Positions 28,214 to 37,269 are shown, counted from the stretch's first letter. The stretch: DNA of 64,000 nucleotides from Actinomycetes bacterium (GCA_025360105.1 JANYCT010000040.1:186001-250000), one strand, 5' to 3'. The notes: generated from the sequence alone by a model not told the origin. Translations and numbers: made by a program.

Positions 28214-28234
28214 CGAATCAGCATGTTCGATTCG
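28214..28234. repeat. 6-9-6 inverted repeat between divergent LLM and acetyltransferase genes
   Basis: CGAATC (28214-28219), nine bases, GATTCG (28229-28234), centred in the 79-base gap between divergent starts. It lies just downstream of a TTGACG hexamer (28204-28209). It is an operator candidate only. Confidence 0.35.
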
Positions 28235-28264
28235 TCACGCAGATGTATCACTGGGAGGACCGTC

Positions 28265-28579
28265 ATGGCAATCGAAGTCATCGACAACACCCGGCAATCA
28301 CGGTACGAAGTCTCCTTCGACGGCGCACTGGTGGGCATCGCTGATTACCACCGCGAGGGATCAACCGTCGTGCTGCCGCACACACTGGTCGACCCACAGA
28401 TGCGTGGCCGTGGGTTGGCGGCGCTGCTGATCCAACGTGCGCTCGACGATGCACGCGCGGCGGGATGCTGTGTCGTGCCGTCGTGCTCGTACGCCGCTGA
28501 GTTCATCGACCGGCATCCGGAATACGCCGACCTCCTTGCGCCGCCGTCCGTTGGCGGCGGGGAGAGCCCCGTGCTCTAG
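28265..28579 (+). CDS. small GNAT-fold N-acetyltransferase (YjdJ/GTP-independent NAT type)
   Basis: A 104-residue truncated GNAT protein of the YjdJ-like family (Pfam GNAT_acetyltr_CDG1 group): IADYHREGSTVVLPHTLVDP, the acetyl-CoA loop QMRGRGLAALLIQRALDDAR, and CSYAAEFIDRHPEYADLL with the conserved Cys. The family is common, and its acceptor is unknown. ATG 28265 has GGGAGGA 5-6 bases upstream. It is followed 43 bases later by the thiolase on the same strand. Confidence 0.88.
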   Translation: MAIEVIDNTRQSRYEVSFDGALVGIADYHREGSTVVLPHTLVDPQMRGRGLAALLIQRALDDARAAGCCVVPSCSYAAEFIDRHPEYADLLAPPSVGGGESPVL

Positions 28580-28622
28580 CGTCGCGAAGAGCAGCACTCG
28601 TGCACTGACGAAATGGAACATC

Positions 28623-29852
28623 ATGGAACGCGAAGCCTGGATCATCGACGCTGTTCGCTCGCCGCGCGGCAAGGGCAAGGAAACGGGCGCGCTGCACAAC
28701 GTTCACCCGCAGCGGATTCTGGCGCAGGTACTCAACGCCCTGCAGTCCCGCAATGGTTTCGATACCGCTGAAGTCGATGATGTCGTGATGGGTTGCGGAG
28801 CCGGGAGCGGCGACCACGCGATGGACATCGCACGCATGGCGGCGCTCGATGCCGGATGGTCGCTCGAGGCCCCGGGCGTCACGTTGAATCGCTTCTGTGG
28901 CTCCGGACAACAGGCTGTGAACTTCGCCGCGATGGGCATCCTCTCGGGCTTCCAAGACATGGTGGTCGGCGGTGGTGTGGAATCGATGTCGCGCCCCTCC
29001 CCCATGCATGTCGATGGCTTCACCGCCAACAACGCTCACCTTCGCGACCAATACGCCATGGTGCCTCAAGGCATCTCGGCAGACCTCATTGCCTCGGTCG
29101 AGGGATTCACCCGTCGAGAGTGCGATCAGCTCGGTGTTGACAGCCAGATCCGCGCGCAGGCCGCAATTGCTGAGGGACGCTTCGAGCGTTCGCTCGTGCC
29201 CATCGTCCACGATGATGGCACGCTCGCGCTCGACCACGATGAGTTTCCTCGGCCGGGCACCACGCTCGACGACCTCGCCAAGCTCAGCCCAAGCTTCGAG
29301 GGCATGGGCGGCTACGTGCCCAAAGGGCAGGAGCTGTCACTAGATCAGACCGCGTTGCTCGCGTACCCGCACGTCGGCACGATCACGCACGTGCACCATG
29401 CCGGTAACTCCTCTGGCGTGGTCGACGGCGCCTCGGCGGTGCTGGTCACATCGCCCGAGTACGCGCGGGCGCACGGCCTGACGCCTCGTGCCCGCATCGT
29501 GATGACCGCAGTCGCTGGTACCGAACCGGTGATCATGCTTACCGCTCCTGGGCCGGCTGCCGAGAAGTGCCTGCAGCGCGCCGGCATGACCTTTGCCGAC
29601 ATTGATCTGTTCGAGGTGAACGAAGCCTTCGCCGCCGTGGTGCTGAAGTTTCTCCGCGACACCGGTGTCAGCTGGGACAAGGTCAACGTGAACGGCGGTG
29701 CGATGGCGCTGGGCCACCCCATCGGCGCCACCGGCGGTATGCTCATCGGCACGTTGCTCGACGAGCTCGAACGACGCGATCTGGCCACTGGGCTGGTCAC
29801 AATGTGCACCGGCGGCGGTATGGGCACAGCAACGATCATCGAACGGATCTAG
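28623..29852 (+). CDS. acetyl-CoA C-acyltransferase (thiolase)
   Basis: A 409-residue thiolase. Nucleophilic Cys in LNRFCGSGQQAV (about residue 94), VVGGGVESMSR, the His in NGGAMALGHPIGATGG and the second catalytic Cys in TMCTGGGMG are all present. The N-terminal region AWIIDAVRSPRGKGK with LHNVHPQRI resembles FadA-type degradative thiolases used in beta-oxidation. A partner multifunctional FadB is not in the window. The start ATG 28623 precedes the conserved IIDAVRSP; no strong ribosome-binding site. Confidence 0.94.
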   Translation: MEREAWIIDAVRSPRGKGKETGALHNVHPQRILAQVLNALQSRNGFDTAEVDDVVMGCGAGSGDHAMDIARMAALDAGWSLEAPGVTLNRFCGSGQQAVNFAAMGILSGFQDMVVGGGVESMSRPSPMHVDGFTANNAHLRDQYAMVPQGISADLIASVEGFTRRECDQLGVDSQIRAQAAIAEGRFERSLVPIVHDDGTLALDHDEFPRPGTTLDDLAKLSPSFEGMGGYVPKGQELSLDQTALLAYPHVGTITHVHHAGNSSGVVDGASAVLVTSPEYARAHGLTPRARIVMTAVAGTEPVIMLTAPGPAAEKCLQRAGMTFADIDLFEVNEAFAAVVLKFLRDTGVSWDKVNVNGGAMALGHPIGATGGMLIGTLLDELERRDLATGLVTMCTGGGMGTATIIERI

Positions 29853-29924
29853 GCACCCAGACCGCCGCGTCGATACCCGCTAGCCGCCCCCACCCCACCC
29901 CACCCGCGCGCCAGCTTCACCCAG

Positions 29925-30078
29925 CCGCAATGGGCGCGCTGCGCGCCAACAGCCGGCGCGGCTCGCGCCCAACAAACCGTGAACCACCCGCAATGGGCGC
30001 GCTGCGCGCCAACAGCCGGCGCGGCTCGCGCCCAACAAACCGTGAAGCATCGTCGTTGACTGTCGGGCGCGCTGCGCG
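29925..30078. repeat. 59-bp direct repeat rich in GC palindromes between convergent genes
   Basis: Two exact 59-base copies (29925-29983 and 29988-30046, period 63) start ccgcaatggg and end accgtgaa. Each holds the near-palindrome ggcgcgctgcgcgcc (29933-29947, 29996-30010) and a second GC dyad (ggcgcg-gct-cgcgcc). A third partial copy of the palindrome is at 30065-30078. It occupies the 273-base gap between the convergent thiolase and helicase genes. It may act as a two-way terminator, although there are no U-tracts. Confidence 0.92.
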
Positions 30079-30125
30079 TCGGGCTTCACACACCGGCGTT
30101 GCGTCTCGGCAACTTGCGTTGGGAC

Positions 30126-31835
30126 CTACTCGGTGTAGCGGCGGATTGTTGCCTTTTTGCCCTTGATCGTGGTGCGCTTGAGCGCCTCGATCACGGTGTC
30201 GATCGCGCCCTCGGGAACGCCGACGATGGCGAAGTGCTCGGACACCTTGATCGGGCCGATCTCGCGTCCACTGAGGTTGGTCTCGTTGGCAATGGCACCC
30301 ACGAGATCTCCGGGGCGCACACCGTCCTTACGGCCAGCACCGACGTACAGGCGCGCCGTTTCGCCGCCCTCGAATCGTCCGGAGTCACGCATTGCACCGC
30401 GCTCGGGTCGGCCCTTGTCGGGGCGACCCTTGTCGGGGCGACCCTTGTCGGGACGGCCCTTGTCGCGGTCGCGGTCCATGCGCTGCGACGCGTCGGGGAT
30501 TTCTCTCTCGTCGATGACTGCGCCGGTCGCAGCGTGGGCCAGCTTGATGGCGGCGAGGGCCACGTCACGAAGGTCGAACTCGGTAGCGAGGGCATCGACG
30601 ACGCCGTGATAATTCTCGAGATCGTCCGATTGCAGCGACTCGCGCAAGGTTTCCAACGTCAGCTCGATCTGGCGAGCGCGCAGGTCGGCCACGGTGGGTA
30701 CCTTCTCGATTGCGATCTTCTGCTTGGTGAGCCGTTCGATGTTGCCGAGGAGACGCTGCTCGCGTGGCTCGGCCAAGGTGATGGCCGTGCCCTCGCGACC
30801 GGCGCGCCCGACGCGACCGATGCGGTGCACATACGACTCGGGCGCTGACGGAACGTCGTAGTTCACCACATGGGTGAGCTGATCGATATCGAGCCCACGC
30901 GCGGCGACATCTGTGGCCACGAGCAGCTCGGTGGTTCCGGCACGAAGACGACCCATGACCCGGTCGCGTGATTCCTGAGTGAGCCCACCGTGCAATGCTT
31001 CGGCACGGTAACCGCGGCCGTTCATGGTCTCGGTGAGCTGATCGACCTCAGTACGCGTGCGGCAGAAGATGATCGCCGCGGTCGGCGCCTCGATATCGAG
31101 AATGCGCCCGAGCGCAGCGGGCTTGTGCGAGCGCTGCACGATGTAGGCGGTCTGGCGTACGAGTGGCGCCTTGCCCGGCTTGGTATCGCCGAGTCCGATC
31201 TGGATCTTCAGCGGATCGCGCAGGTGACGTTTCGCTATGCCGTTGATGCGAGGCGGGAGCGTGGCCGAAAACATCACCGTCTGGCGGCTGTCGGGCGTGG
31301 ATTTGAGGATTTCCTCGATGTCTTCAGCGAAACCCATGTCGAGCATCTCGTCGGCTTCGTCGAGCACGACGATCTGAATGTTGGCCAGAGGAAGTGTGCC
31401 ACGCGCGATGTGATCCATGGCCCGACCCGGCGTGGCCACCACCACGTGGACGCCCTGACTCAGTGCCTGGAGTTGACGACCGATGGGCTGGCCACCGTAG
31501 ATCGGCACAACCCGCGCCCCGAGGTCGCGACCGTACTTGTAGATCGCTTCGGAAACCTGCACCGCGAGTTCGCGGGTGGGCACGAGGATGAGGGCAATCG
31601 GTTCGGCACGCTCACCGCGCGGGGGGATGCGCTGCAGGATCGGCAGCGCGAACGCTGCGGTCTTGCCGGTGCCTGTTGCCGCCTGCCCCACCAGGTCGCG
31701 ACCTTTGAGCAGCGGCGGGATGGTCTCGCGCTGGATGGGGGTGGGCTCTTCGTAACCGAGCGATGCAAGTGCACCCAACAGCTCTGGCCGGAGTCCGAGT
31801 TCGGCAAAGCCGGAGGGTTCGTCACTGGTATTCAC
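30126..31835 (-). CDS. DEAD-box ATP-dependent RNA helicase with DbpA-type RNA-binding domain
   Basis: A 569-residue helicase of the CsdA/DeaD group. Q motif EEPTPIQRETIP, Walker A AATGTGKTAAF, PTRELA, Walker B VLDEADEMLD, FSATLPP, DVAARGLDIDQLTHVVNYD and HRIGRVGRAGREG. A linker with four DKGRP repeats (15-bp tandem DNA repeat) leads to a C-terminal DbpA-like RNA-binding domain (ARLYVGAGRKDGVRPGDLVG). It probably unwinds structured rRNA or mRNA during ribosome assembly or cold stress. The GTG start at 31835 has TATCGT 6 bases upstream. Confidence 0.95.
   Translation of the reverse strand: MNTSDEPSGFAELGLRPELLGALASLGYEEPTPIQRETIPPLLKGRDLVGQAATGTGKTAAFALPILQRIPPRGERAEPIALILVPTRELAVQVSEAIYKYGRDLGARVVPIYGGQPIGRQLQALSQGVHVVVATPGRAMDHIARGTLPLANIQIVVLDEADEMLDMGFAEDIEEILKSTPDSRQTVMFSATLPPRINGIAKRHLRDPLKIQIGLGDTKPGKAPLVRQTAYIVQRSHKPAALGRILDIEAPTAAIIFCRTRTEVDQLTETMNGRGYRAEALHGGLTQESRDRVMGRLRAGTTELLVATDVAARGLDIDQLTHVVNYDVPSAPESYVHRIGRVGRAGREGTAITLAEPREQRLLGNIERLTKQKIAIEKVPTVADLRARQIELTLETLRESLQSDDLENYHGVVDALATEFDLRDVALAAIKLAHAATGAVIDEREIPDASQRMDRDRDKGRPDKGRPDKGRPDKGRPERGAMRDSGRFEGGETARLYVGAGRKDGVRPGDLVGAIANETNLSGREIGPIKVSEHFAIVGVPEGAIDTVIEALKRTTIKGKKATIRRYTE
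30406..30465 (-). repeat. 15-bp tandem repeat in the helicase linker
   Basis: Four units with period 15 (cccttgtcg at 30412, 30427, 30442, 30457) encode DKGRP repeats on the minus strand. It adds flexible basic sequence between the helicase core and the RNA-binding domain. Confidence 0.85.
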
Positions 31836-31841
31836 GACTTA

Positions 31842-31847
31842 ACGATA
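31842..31847 (-). promoter_or_regulatory. -10 hexamer TATCGT of the helicase gene
   Basis: On the minus strand TATCGT ends 6 bases before GTG 31835. There is no ribosome-binding site. Confidence 0.4.
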
Positions 31848-31901
31848 TTCGTTCCCCGTGTCAACCGTCGCGATGGGCACCGCGACCAACGTGGACCGCG
31901 C

Positions 31902-33704
31902 TTACCACGAGCCAGAACTCCCGCCGCCCCCGCCGCCGCCGACGCTGCCCCCAGAGAACCCGCCGGAGAATCCACTGCCACCGGCCCCGGAGCTCGATGG
32001 CACGGTGTAGCTGTGCGAGAACGCCGACGCCATGGTGTAAAAGAGCAAGGGATTGCCCGAGGAGATCTCTGTTGGCGGTACGTTGCTGTGCGCCAGTGCT
32101 TTGCCCCACGCCTCTGCGGCGCCCAGCGACACGGCCCACGCGCTGTACTCGCGCAAGAGGCCCTGCTTCCACGCCCACTCGACGTGCTTGCCCTCGCTGG
32201 CCATGAGGAAGCGGCGGAACGACTCGGTGCGCAACGCCAGTGCAGATCCTGTGGCGCTCAAGGCCGGAAGCATTGCGCCGTAGACCACGAGTGCCGCCAA
32301 GGTGGGTACAGCCAGACCGAAGAGCACCGCGAGAGGCCACAGCTTGAAGACGCCGAGCAGGGCCGACAACACCGAGGCCCCGCCGAGGAACACCAAGGCG
32401 AAGATCGCCACCACCAACGCAGAAGACAATCCTCCCCCCGATGAAGAGTTCGGTGCCAGGCGTTTCCACCACCCCGACATTTTGATCATTTCGTCCTGAT
32501 CCGCTTTGACCGACTTCCACACCTCCGCGAAGTTCTTGTCGTACGTGCCGAATTCGAAGCTCGGCTTTCCATCGAGGATCTGCGCGAGGTGTGCGGCGTC
32601 AGCGGCGGGTGCGGATGCGTACTTGGGACCCGACCCCATCACGAGCTTGTCGTCGACCTTGTCGAGGGTGATCACCTCCCGCGCCGCAAGCGCTGAGAAC
32701 CAGGCCGTCACGGTGTCGTTGTCGATACGTTCTTTCAACAGCACGGCGCCCTGCCACGGCTCCACGCCCTTGGGTGGCACGAACTCGATGGTGGCCATCG
32801 ATGCCATGCGGCTGTCGGCCACCAAAGAAACGGGCACGGCAGCAGGTGTTCCATCCGCGCTCGGAGCGGGCAGTGTGCCGTACGCCGCCTCAGCTGCACC
32901 GCCGCTGAACACCTCATTGCGTCCCCGACGTCGGTCGATCAGAAAGACCGTGGCCGCACCGGCAAAACCCACGGGTAACAGCGCGAGCGCCAGAGCAACA
33001 CGGTGATCGATGTGCCGCGCCGGCAACGCAGGAAGCTCAGCAAGCGCGACCTCAGGGTTGTCGGTCACGGTGCCACCAATGGTGATGCCCTGACCCGGCT
33101 TGAGCGGCTCGAACACAACGGTGTAGTTGGTGCCGCTCGGAGTCAGCGTGCACCCGCCGACAGCTCCCGCAGCGCCCACGTTACAGGTTGGGTCTGCGAG
33201 CGTCATCCCCGTGACGACCACCTCGAAGCGGCCGGTCTCGAACTTCTCGGTGGTGCCGATGATGTCGAGTGCGAGTTTGCCGGTGGACATGCGCGCATTG
33301 GGCAGCGTGTAGGTCAGCACGTAGCGATGCTGGCCGCTGACGGTGGAGTTCGGATCACCGAGACGAATCCGGGTGCCGGTATCGACCTGAGCGATATCGA
33401 TGTCGGCATTTGCGTCTGGCGACGATGCCGTCACGTTGATGGGTTCGCCGAAATCGTTGGGGATGATGCGCTCGAGACCGTGGCGCTTCGAGGTACCGAA
33501 GTCCTGATCGACGACCTCGCGAATGCGCACCCCGTCAGGGCCATCGGGCTGCACGGTGACCTGCTTGGCGTCGAAGCGTTCGGGGCGCAGACCACCGCCG
33601 ATGATGCCGATCAGGGCCAGCAGCGAACAGCCGAGAATCACTACCGCAACGAAGACGTGACGCCATGGGGACATTCGACCGAGCATCGCGACAGTCTGGC
33701 CCAT
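31902..33704 (-). CDS. DUF2207 membrane protein with Gly/Ser-rich tail
   Basis: A 600-residue membrane protein of the DUF2207 (YciQ-like) family. N-terminal transmembrane segment (FVAVVILGCSLLALIGIIGGG, residues 14-34), an extracytoplasmic beta-rich domain (about 40-225), a second membrane helix (ALALALLPVGFAGAATVFLI), a cytoplasmic part, two closely spaced helices near 420-480, and a low-complexity end GGSGFSGGFSGG...SSGSW. The function of the family is unknown. The Gly-rich terminus is usual for it. It is 22 bases after the methyltransferase, same strand. Confidence 0.87.
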   Translation of the reverse strand: MGQTVAMLGRMSPWRHVFVAVVILGCSLLALIGIIGGGLRPERFDAKQVTVQPDGPDGVRIREVVDQDFGTSKRHGLERIIPNDFGEPINVTASSPDANADIDIAQVDTGTRIRLGDPNSTVSGQHRYVLTYTLPNARMSTGKLALDIIGTTEKFETGRFEVVVTGMTLADPTCNVGAAGAVGGCTLTPSGTNYTVVFEPLKPGQGITIGGTVTDNPEVALAELPALPARHIDHRVALALALLPVGFAGAATVFLIDRRRGRNEVFSGGAAEAAYGTLPAPSADGTPAAVPVSLVADSRMASMATIEFVPPKGVEPWQGAVLLKERIDNDTVTAWFSALAAREVITLDKVDDKLVMGSGPKYASAPAADAAHLAQILDGKPSFEFGTYDKNFAEVWKSVKADQDEMIKMSGWWKRLAPNSSSGGGLSSALVVAIFALVFLGGASVLSALLGVFKLWPLAVLFGLAVPTLAALVVYGAMLPALSATGSALALRTESFRRFLMASEGKHVEWAWKQGLLREYSAWAVSLGAAEAWGKALAHSNVPPTEISSGNPLLFYTMASAFSHSYTVPSSSGAGGSGFSGGFSGGSVGGGGGGGSSGSW

Positions 33705-33726
33705 CGGCGCGCCAGAAACGCGGCCC

Positions 33727-34527
33727 TCAGTGCGTGAGGACCACGACCGATTGGCCGAGCGCGCGCATCTCGCCGGTTCGGCTTCGAGCCTGGGGCTGAT
33801 CGCCTGATTGCCAACTCAGCACCGTCCAACCGGACAGGGCCGCGATCTCGTTGACAAGATCAACTGACGTCGTCACATTCCGCACTCGTGTCCAACGGTT
33901 CGCCGGGTCGAACGCTGCCTCGGCGAGAAACACGTCCCGAGCTGTAGCGAGGGTCATCGGTAGACACGAGATGACGAGGCGGCCGCCGGGTCGGATGATG
34001 CGTTTGAACTGCACCAGATAGCGGTACATGTCTTCGTGCTCCATGTGGGTGAACACCGAGTACGCACAGGCGATGTCAACAGAGTGATCGGGGACATCGA
34101 AGGTCTCATCAGTCTGGTGGATAAGGCGAACCGAGCAGGATCCCGTTGCCCGCAGCGGTTCGAGCCGGCGCGCCGCGTGTGCCAGAAACGTGGGCGCGAT
34201 GTCGATGCCCAGATACGTGCCGTTGGCAAGATAGGGCACCGCATGCACGGCCAGACGGCCGTTGCCACAACCGAAATCGAGCAGCGTCGAGGTCGCCTCC
34301 AGACCCTCCGCACGGAGCACGTCGAGTTCGATTTCGCCGACGATGTCGTACTCGCCACTGCCCACACCATCGTCGCCCGCTGACCTCGCGTGAGCTTCGT
34401 AGAGCGCTTCGTAGGAGGCACGGTTCGAAGCAGCAGAATCGGAAGGGCCGCGAAAACGAGCAGCGAACGCGCGCGCGTACGCTGCGGGTCGCCTGAGCCA
34501 GCGGCGGATGGTGGGTGGGATCTTCAA
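33727..34527 (-). CDS. class I SAM-dependent methyltransferase
   Basis: A 266-residue methyltransferase. SAM-binding motif I is LLDFGCGNGRLAV, followed by YLGIDIAPTFLAHA, DIACAYSVFTHMEHEDMYRYL (motif II/III region) and IRPGGRLVISC. The acceptor is unknown. It follows the ABC ATPase by 41 bases, and a shared transcript with the importer is likely. The start is uncertain: TTG 34527 has AGGA upstream, while TTG 34560 begins 8 bases after the ATPase stop and adds 11 residues. The positively charged N-terminus (RRWLRRPAAYARAFAARFR) could be amphipathic. Confidence 0.85.
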   Translation of the reverse strand: MKIPPTIRRWLRRPAAYARAFAARFRGPSDSAASNRASYEALYEAHARSAGDDGVGSGEYDIVGEIELDVLRAEGLEATSTLLDFGCGNGRLAVHAVPYLANGTYLGIDIAPTFLAHAARRLEPLRATGSCSVRLIHQTDETFDVPDHSVDIACAYSVFTHMEHEDMYRYLVQFKRIIRPGGRLVISCLPMTLATARDVFLAEAAFDPANRWTRVRNVTTSVDLVNEIAALSGWTVLSWQSGDQPQARSRTGEMRALGQSVVVLTH

Positions 34528-34568
34528 GAGACCAATCCTACAAAGACCCGAATGCTGCAAGGCCGCAT

Positions 34569-35312
34569 CTATTCAACGACATCGACCACACCGAGCGCGG
34601 CGAGCACCCGTTCCCGCATCGCCTGGAACGCCACCGAAGTGCGCCGCCGCGGCCGGTTGAGCAGCACGGCTTCGTCGAGGATGAACCGGCCCTGTTCGAG
34701 CACGAGGATGCGATCTGCGCACAGGAGCGCCTCTTCCACATCGTGGGTCACGAAGAGCACGGTGGGTCGGTACTTTGCGTACATAGCCGCCAGAAGGCTG
34801 TGCATCTTGATCGTTGTCAGAGCGTCGAGCGACCCGAACGGTTCATCGAGCAGCAAGAGATCAGGGCGACGAATGAGGGCACGGGCAAGCGCAACACGCT
34901 GCGCCTCGCCCCCGGACAGCGTGATCGGCCACGCCCGCGCGTGATCGGCCATCTCGACATCGATCAGGACTTCGCGAACGCGTGCTGCGACGTCGCTGCC
35001 AGCGACTCCGAGCGACACGTTGTCCGACACACGCTTCCACGGCACAAGCCGAGCGTCCTGGAACACAGTGGCAACACGTTCGGGAACGAACACCTCGCCC
35101 TGAGCTTCCCGGTCGAGGTCGGCGAGGAGACGGATGAGAGTGCTCTTGCCGCAGCCGCTGTGGCCCAGGAGCGCCACGAACTGTCCGTGGGGCACCACGA
35201 GGTCGAGTCCGTCGAGAACCCTTCGATCACCGAACGCCCGCCAGACCCCGCCGAGCACCAGCGCGTTGGGGCCGCGGCCAGTCGCGCCGTTCACCCTCGT
35301 CTGGCGCTTCAT
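34569..35312 (-). CDS. NitT/TauT-family ABC transporter ATPase (SsuB-like)
   Basis: A 247-residue importer ATPase: Walker A GHSGCGKST, short Q-loop FQDARLVPWKRVSDNV, signature LSGGEAQRVALARAL, Walker B LLLLDEPFGSLD, H-loop FVTHDVEEAL. The DARLVPWK sequence is typical of SsuB/TauB/NrtD ATPases. ATG 35312 overlaps the permease stop (ATGA). It energises the permease at 35309 with the binding protein at 36187. Substrates of the family are sulfonates, taurine, nitrate or thiamine precursors. Confidence 0.94.
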   Translation of the reverse strand: MKRQTRVNGATGRGPNALVLGGVWRAFGDRRVLDGLDLVVPHGQFVALLGHSGCGKSTLIRLLADLDREAQGEVFVPERVATVFQDARLVPWKRVSDNVSLGVAGSDVAARVREVLIDVEMADHARAWPITLSGGEAQRVALARALIRRPDLLLLDEPFGSLDALTTIKMHSLLAAMYAKYRPTVLFVTHDVEEALLCADRILVLEQGRFILDEAVLLNRPRRRTSVAFQAMRERVLAALGVVDVVE

Positions 35313-36190
35313 GCCCCCTGATAGCCCCTGCGCCACTGCAAGAGCCATCGCTCGAGGAAGCGGACGAACGAATACGACAGCAGGCCCAGAATCGCGTAAA
35401 CCACTACGACCAACACGATGACGTCGAGACGGTACGAACTGCGTGCATCGGACAACAGCTTTCCGAGACCGTTGTTCGCGTTGATTTGTTCGGCAACCAC
35501 GAGTGCGAGCCATGCATTGGCCAGGCTCACCCGGAGACCGACGAGGAATCCTGGAACGGCACCGGGCATCACGATGTGACGCACCAAAGCCGCACGACCG
35601 AGACCCAAGGTGTGCCCTGCCTCGACGAGCCGCGCGTCGACATTGCGGATGCCGCCGTACGTGTTGATGTAGATCGGCATACCAGCGCTCAAGGCGATCA
35701 GCACGATCTTGGGACCCTCGTAGATACCGAGCCAGATGATCAACAACGGCACGAGCGAGAAACTCGGAATTGCCTTCAACACCTGCATCGTCGAGTCGAT
35801 GAGGTCCTCACCACGACGGCTGAACCCAGCGGCCACTGCGAGGATCACCCCGATGCACACGCCAAGGCCCAGTCCGATCAACACGCGCGAGGCAGACGCC
35901 CAGAGAGCAGAAGGAAGTTCTCCCGATCGGATCATGGTGATGCCGATGTCGAGCACGTCGCTGATTCTCGGGAAGCTCGTTGGACTGACGCTGTTGCTCG
36001 CAGTCAGTAACCACCACACCAACACGAGGAGCAATGGTCCACACAATCGCCGCAGCGGTCGCGGTACCCGTGTTCGGCTGCGTTCAGTGCGTCCGGTAAC
36101 CAGGCGCCGAAGGCCGCCGTGTGCCAGCTCGGTGGAGGCCGACGTTGTATCGGCCGTACCCGACTCGGAGCGACCGACCGTGACGGTCAA
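35309..36190 (-). CDS. NitT/TauT-family ABC transporter permease (SsuC-like)
   Basis: A 293-residue permease with six hydrophobic segments and the EAA loop EAGHTLGLGRAALVRHIVMPGAVPG split over the cytoplasmic helix (residues about 185-205). The first 48 residues are polar and Arg/Thr-rich, longer than in SsuC. The TTG start at 36190 overlaps the binding-protein stop (TTGA), consistent with translational coupling. Confidence 0.93.
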   Translation of the reverse strand: MTVTVGRSESGTADTTSASTELAHGGLRRLVTGRTERSRTRVPRPLRRLCGPLLLVLVWWLLTASNSVSPTSFPRISDVLDIGITMIRSGELPSALWASASRVLIGLGLGVCIGVILAVAAGFSRRGEDLIDSTMQVLKAIPSFSLVPLLIIWLGIYEGPKIVLIALSAGMPIYINTYGGIRNVDARLVEAGHTLGLGRAALVRHIVMPGAVPGFLVGLRVSLANAWLALVVAEQINANNGLGKLLSDARSSYRLDVIVLVVVVYAILGLLSYSFVRFLERWLLQWRRGYQGA

Positions 36191-37269
36191 GGCGTTGCGA
36201 ACGTTCTGTCAAACAGGATGCGCACGTCTGCCTTCGTGGCCACCACACCCTCGGCGAAGAACACGTCAGCCTGATCTTGCACGGCTGCGACCACCGAGTC
36301 GTCAACGGGCACCGGCGTTTCGATACCGCCGACCGCGATTGCCTCAGAGTCCAACGGGTCGATCTTGTCGATCGTTTCGTAGACACCTCGCACGATATTC
36401 ACGTTGTCTTGCTGCCACTGTTCGCTCTTGGAAAGCCTGGCCGCAAAGTCGGCAACGCTTGCCTTGACCGCCGCATCGGCAAGCAGCCCCTGCCGAGCCG
36501 CGAGCAAGCTGTACAGCGGCAGCTCCTTACCGGAGGAGGCAATCACCTTGGCGCCGGTTGTTCTCACCAACGGCGCCAGGTTGTAGTCGAATGCCACGAG
36601 CGCGTCGACCGCGCCGGTCTTGAATGCGACCTTCGCATCGGAAAGCGTCAACTGTGCGATCTCCACGTCGCCGGTCTTGAGACCGCCAGCACGAGCCGCG
36701 ACAAGCCAGTAGTAGTTCGAACTCGATCCCTTCGAGAAGGCCACCTTTTTACCTTTGAGGTCCGCTACGGAGTTGATGCCCGAACCTCCGCTGACGATGA
36801 TGTCGATACCGGTCGTGCTGGCGTAGCGGAATGCACCGATCACCGAGAAGGGCGCGTCGGCGCTGGTCCATGGCGTCTTGGCGTTGGCCTGCGCGATGAC
36901 GGCGTTGGGTGTCTGCATCTGTAGTTGTAGGTCGGTAGCGCCGGCGTTGAGGGCCTGCAGGCCCTGATCGCCCGAGGGGAACTCAACCCAGCTGATGGTG
37001 TAGGGCGTTCCGTTGAAGGCTTTGGACTGCAGGCGAAGCGCCTGCGGTGCCTGCCCACGGTTGGACGAATACCCCACCTTCAGCGTGACCTTGGAGAGGT
37101 CGATGGTGGTGCTCGTCGGAGAAGGCGGCGTGGCCACCGAGGAGACACTTGGTGGAGGCGAGGACGTCGTTGGCGACGACGATGAGGCCGACCCGCACCC
37201 GACGAGACTGACGCTCATAAGCACTGCTGAAGCGATACATTTCCAGCGAAAAATCGACGACTTGAACAA
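36187..37269 (-). CDS. NitT/TauT-family substrate-binding lipoprotein
   Basis: A 360-residue lipoprotein: signal MFKSSIFRWKCIASAVLMSV with lipobox SLVGC (Cys25), a Ser/Pro-rich spacer, then a periplasmic-binding fold resembling SsuA/TauA (LKVGYSSNRGQAPQALRL, WVEFPSGDQGLQALNAG, DLKGKKVAFSKGSSSNYY, DALVAFDYNLAPLV). The ligand is probably a small anion such as an alkanesulfonate, but the pocket cannot be read by eye. The TTG start at 37269 has AGGGAG 5 bases upstream. It is the first gene of importer-methyltransferase operon and divergent from the A-PCP-TE gene. Confidence 0.92.
   Translation of the reverse strand: MFKSSIFRWKCIASAVLMSVSLVGCGSASSSSPTTSSPPPSVSSVATPPSPTSTTIDLSKVTLKVGYSSNRGQAPQALRLQSKAFNGTPYTISWVEFPSGDQGLQALNAGATDLQLQMQTPNAVIAQANAKTPWTSADAPFSVIGAFRYASTTGIDIIVSGGSGINSVADLKGKKVAFSKGSSSNYYWLVAARAGGLKTGDVEIAQLTLSDAKVAFKTGAVDALVAFDYNLAPLVRTTGAKVIASSGKELPLYSLLAARQGLLADAAVKASVADFAARLSKSEQWQQDNVNIVRGVYETIDKIDPLDSEAIAVGGIETPVPVDDSVVAAVQDQADVFFAEGVVATKADVRILFDRTFATP

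Noticed and set aside
29925-30046. Insertion sequence or attachment site
   Set aside because: No transposase or integrase is near, and the copies have no terminal inverted repeats or target duplication that I can see.
31859-31864. Perfect TTGACA upstream of the DEAD-box helicase (minus strand)
   Set aside because: It is only 11 bases from the TATCGT -10 candidate, and pairing it with the TAAGTC further down would put the start site after the GTG. It does not fit as a -35.
30990-32444. 484-codon open frame on the plus strand across helicase and DUF2207
   Set aside because: It crosses two conserved minus-strand genes and has no start signal or motif.
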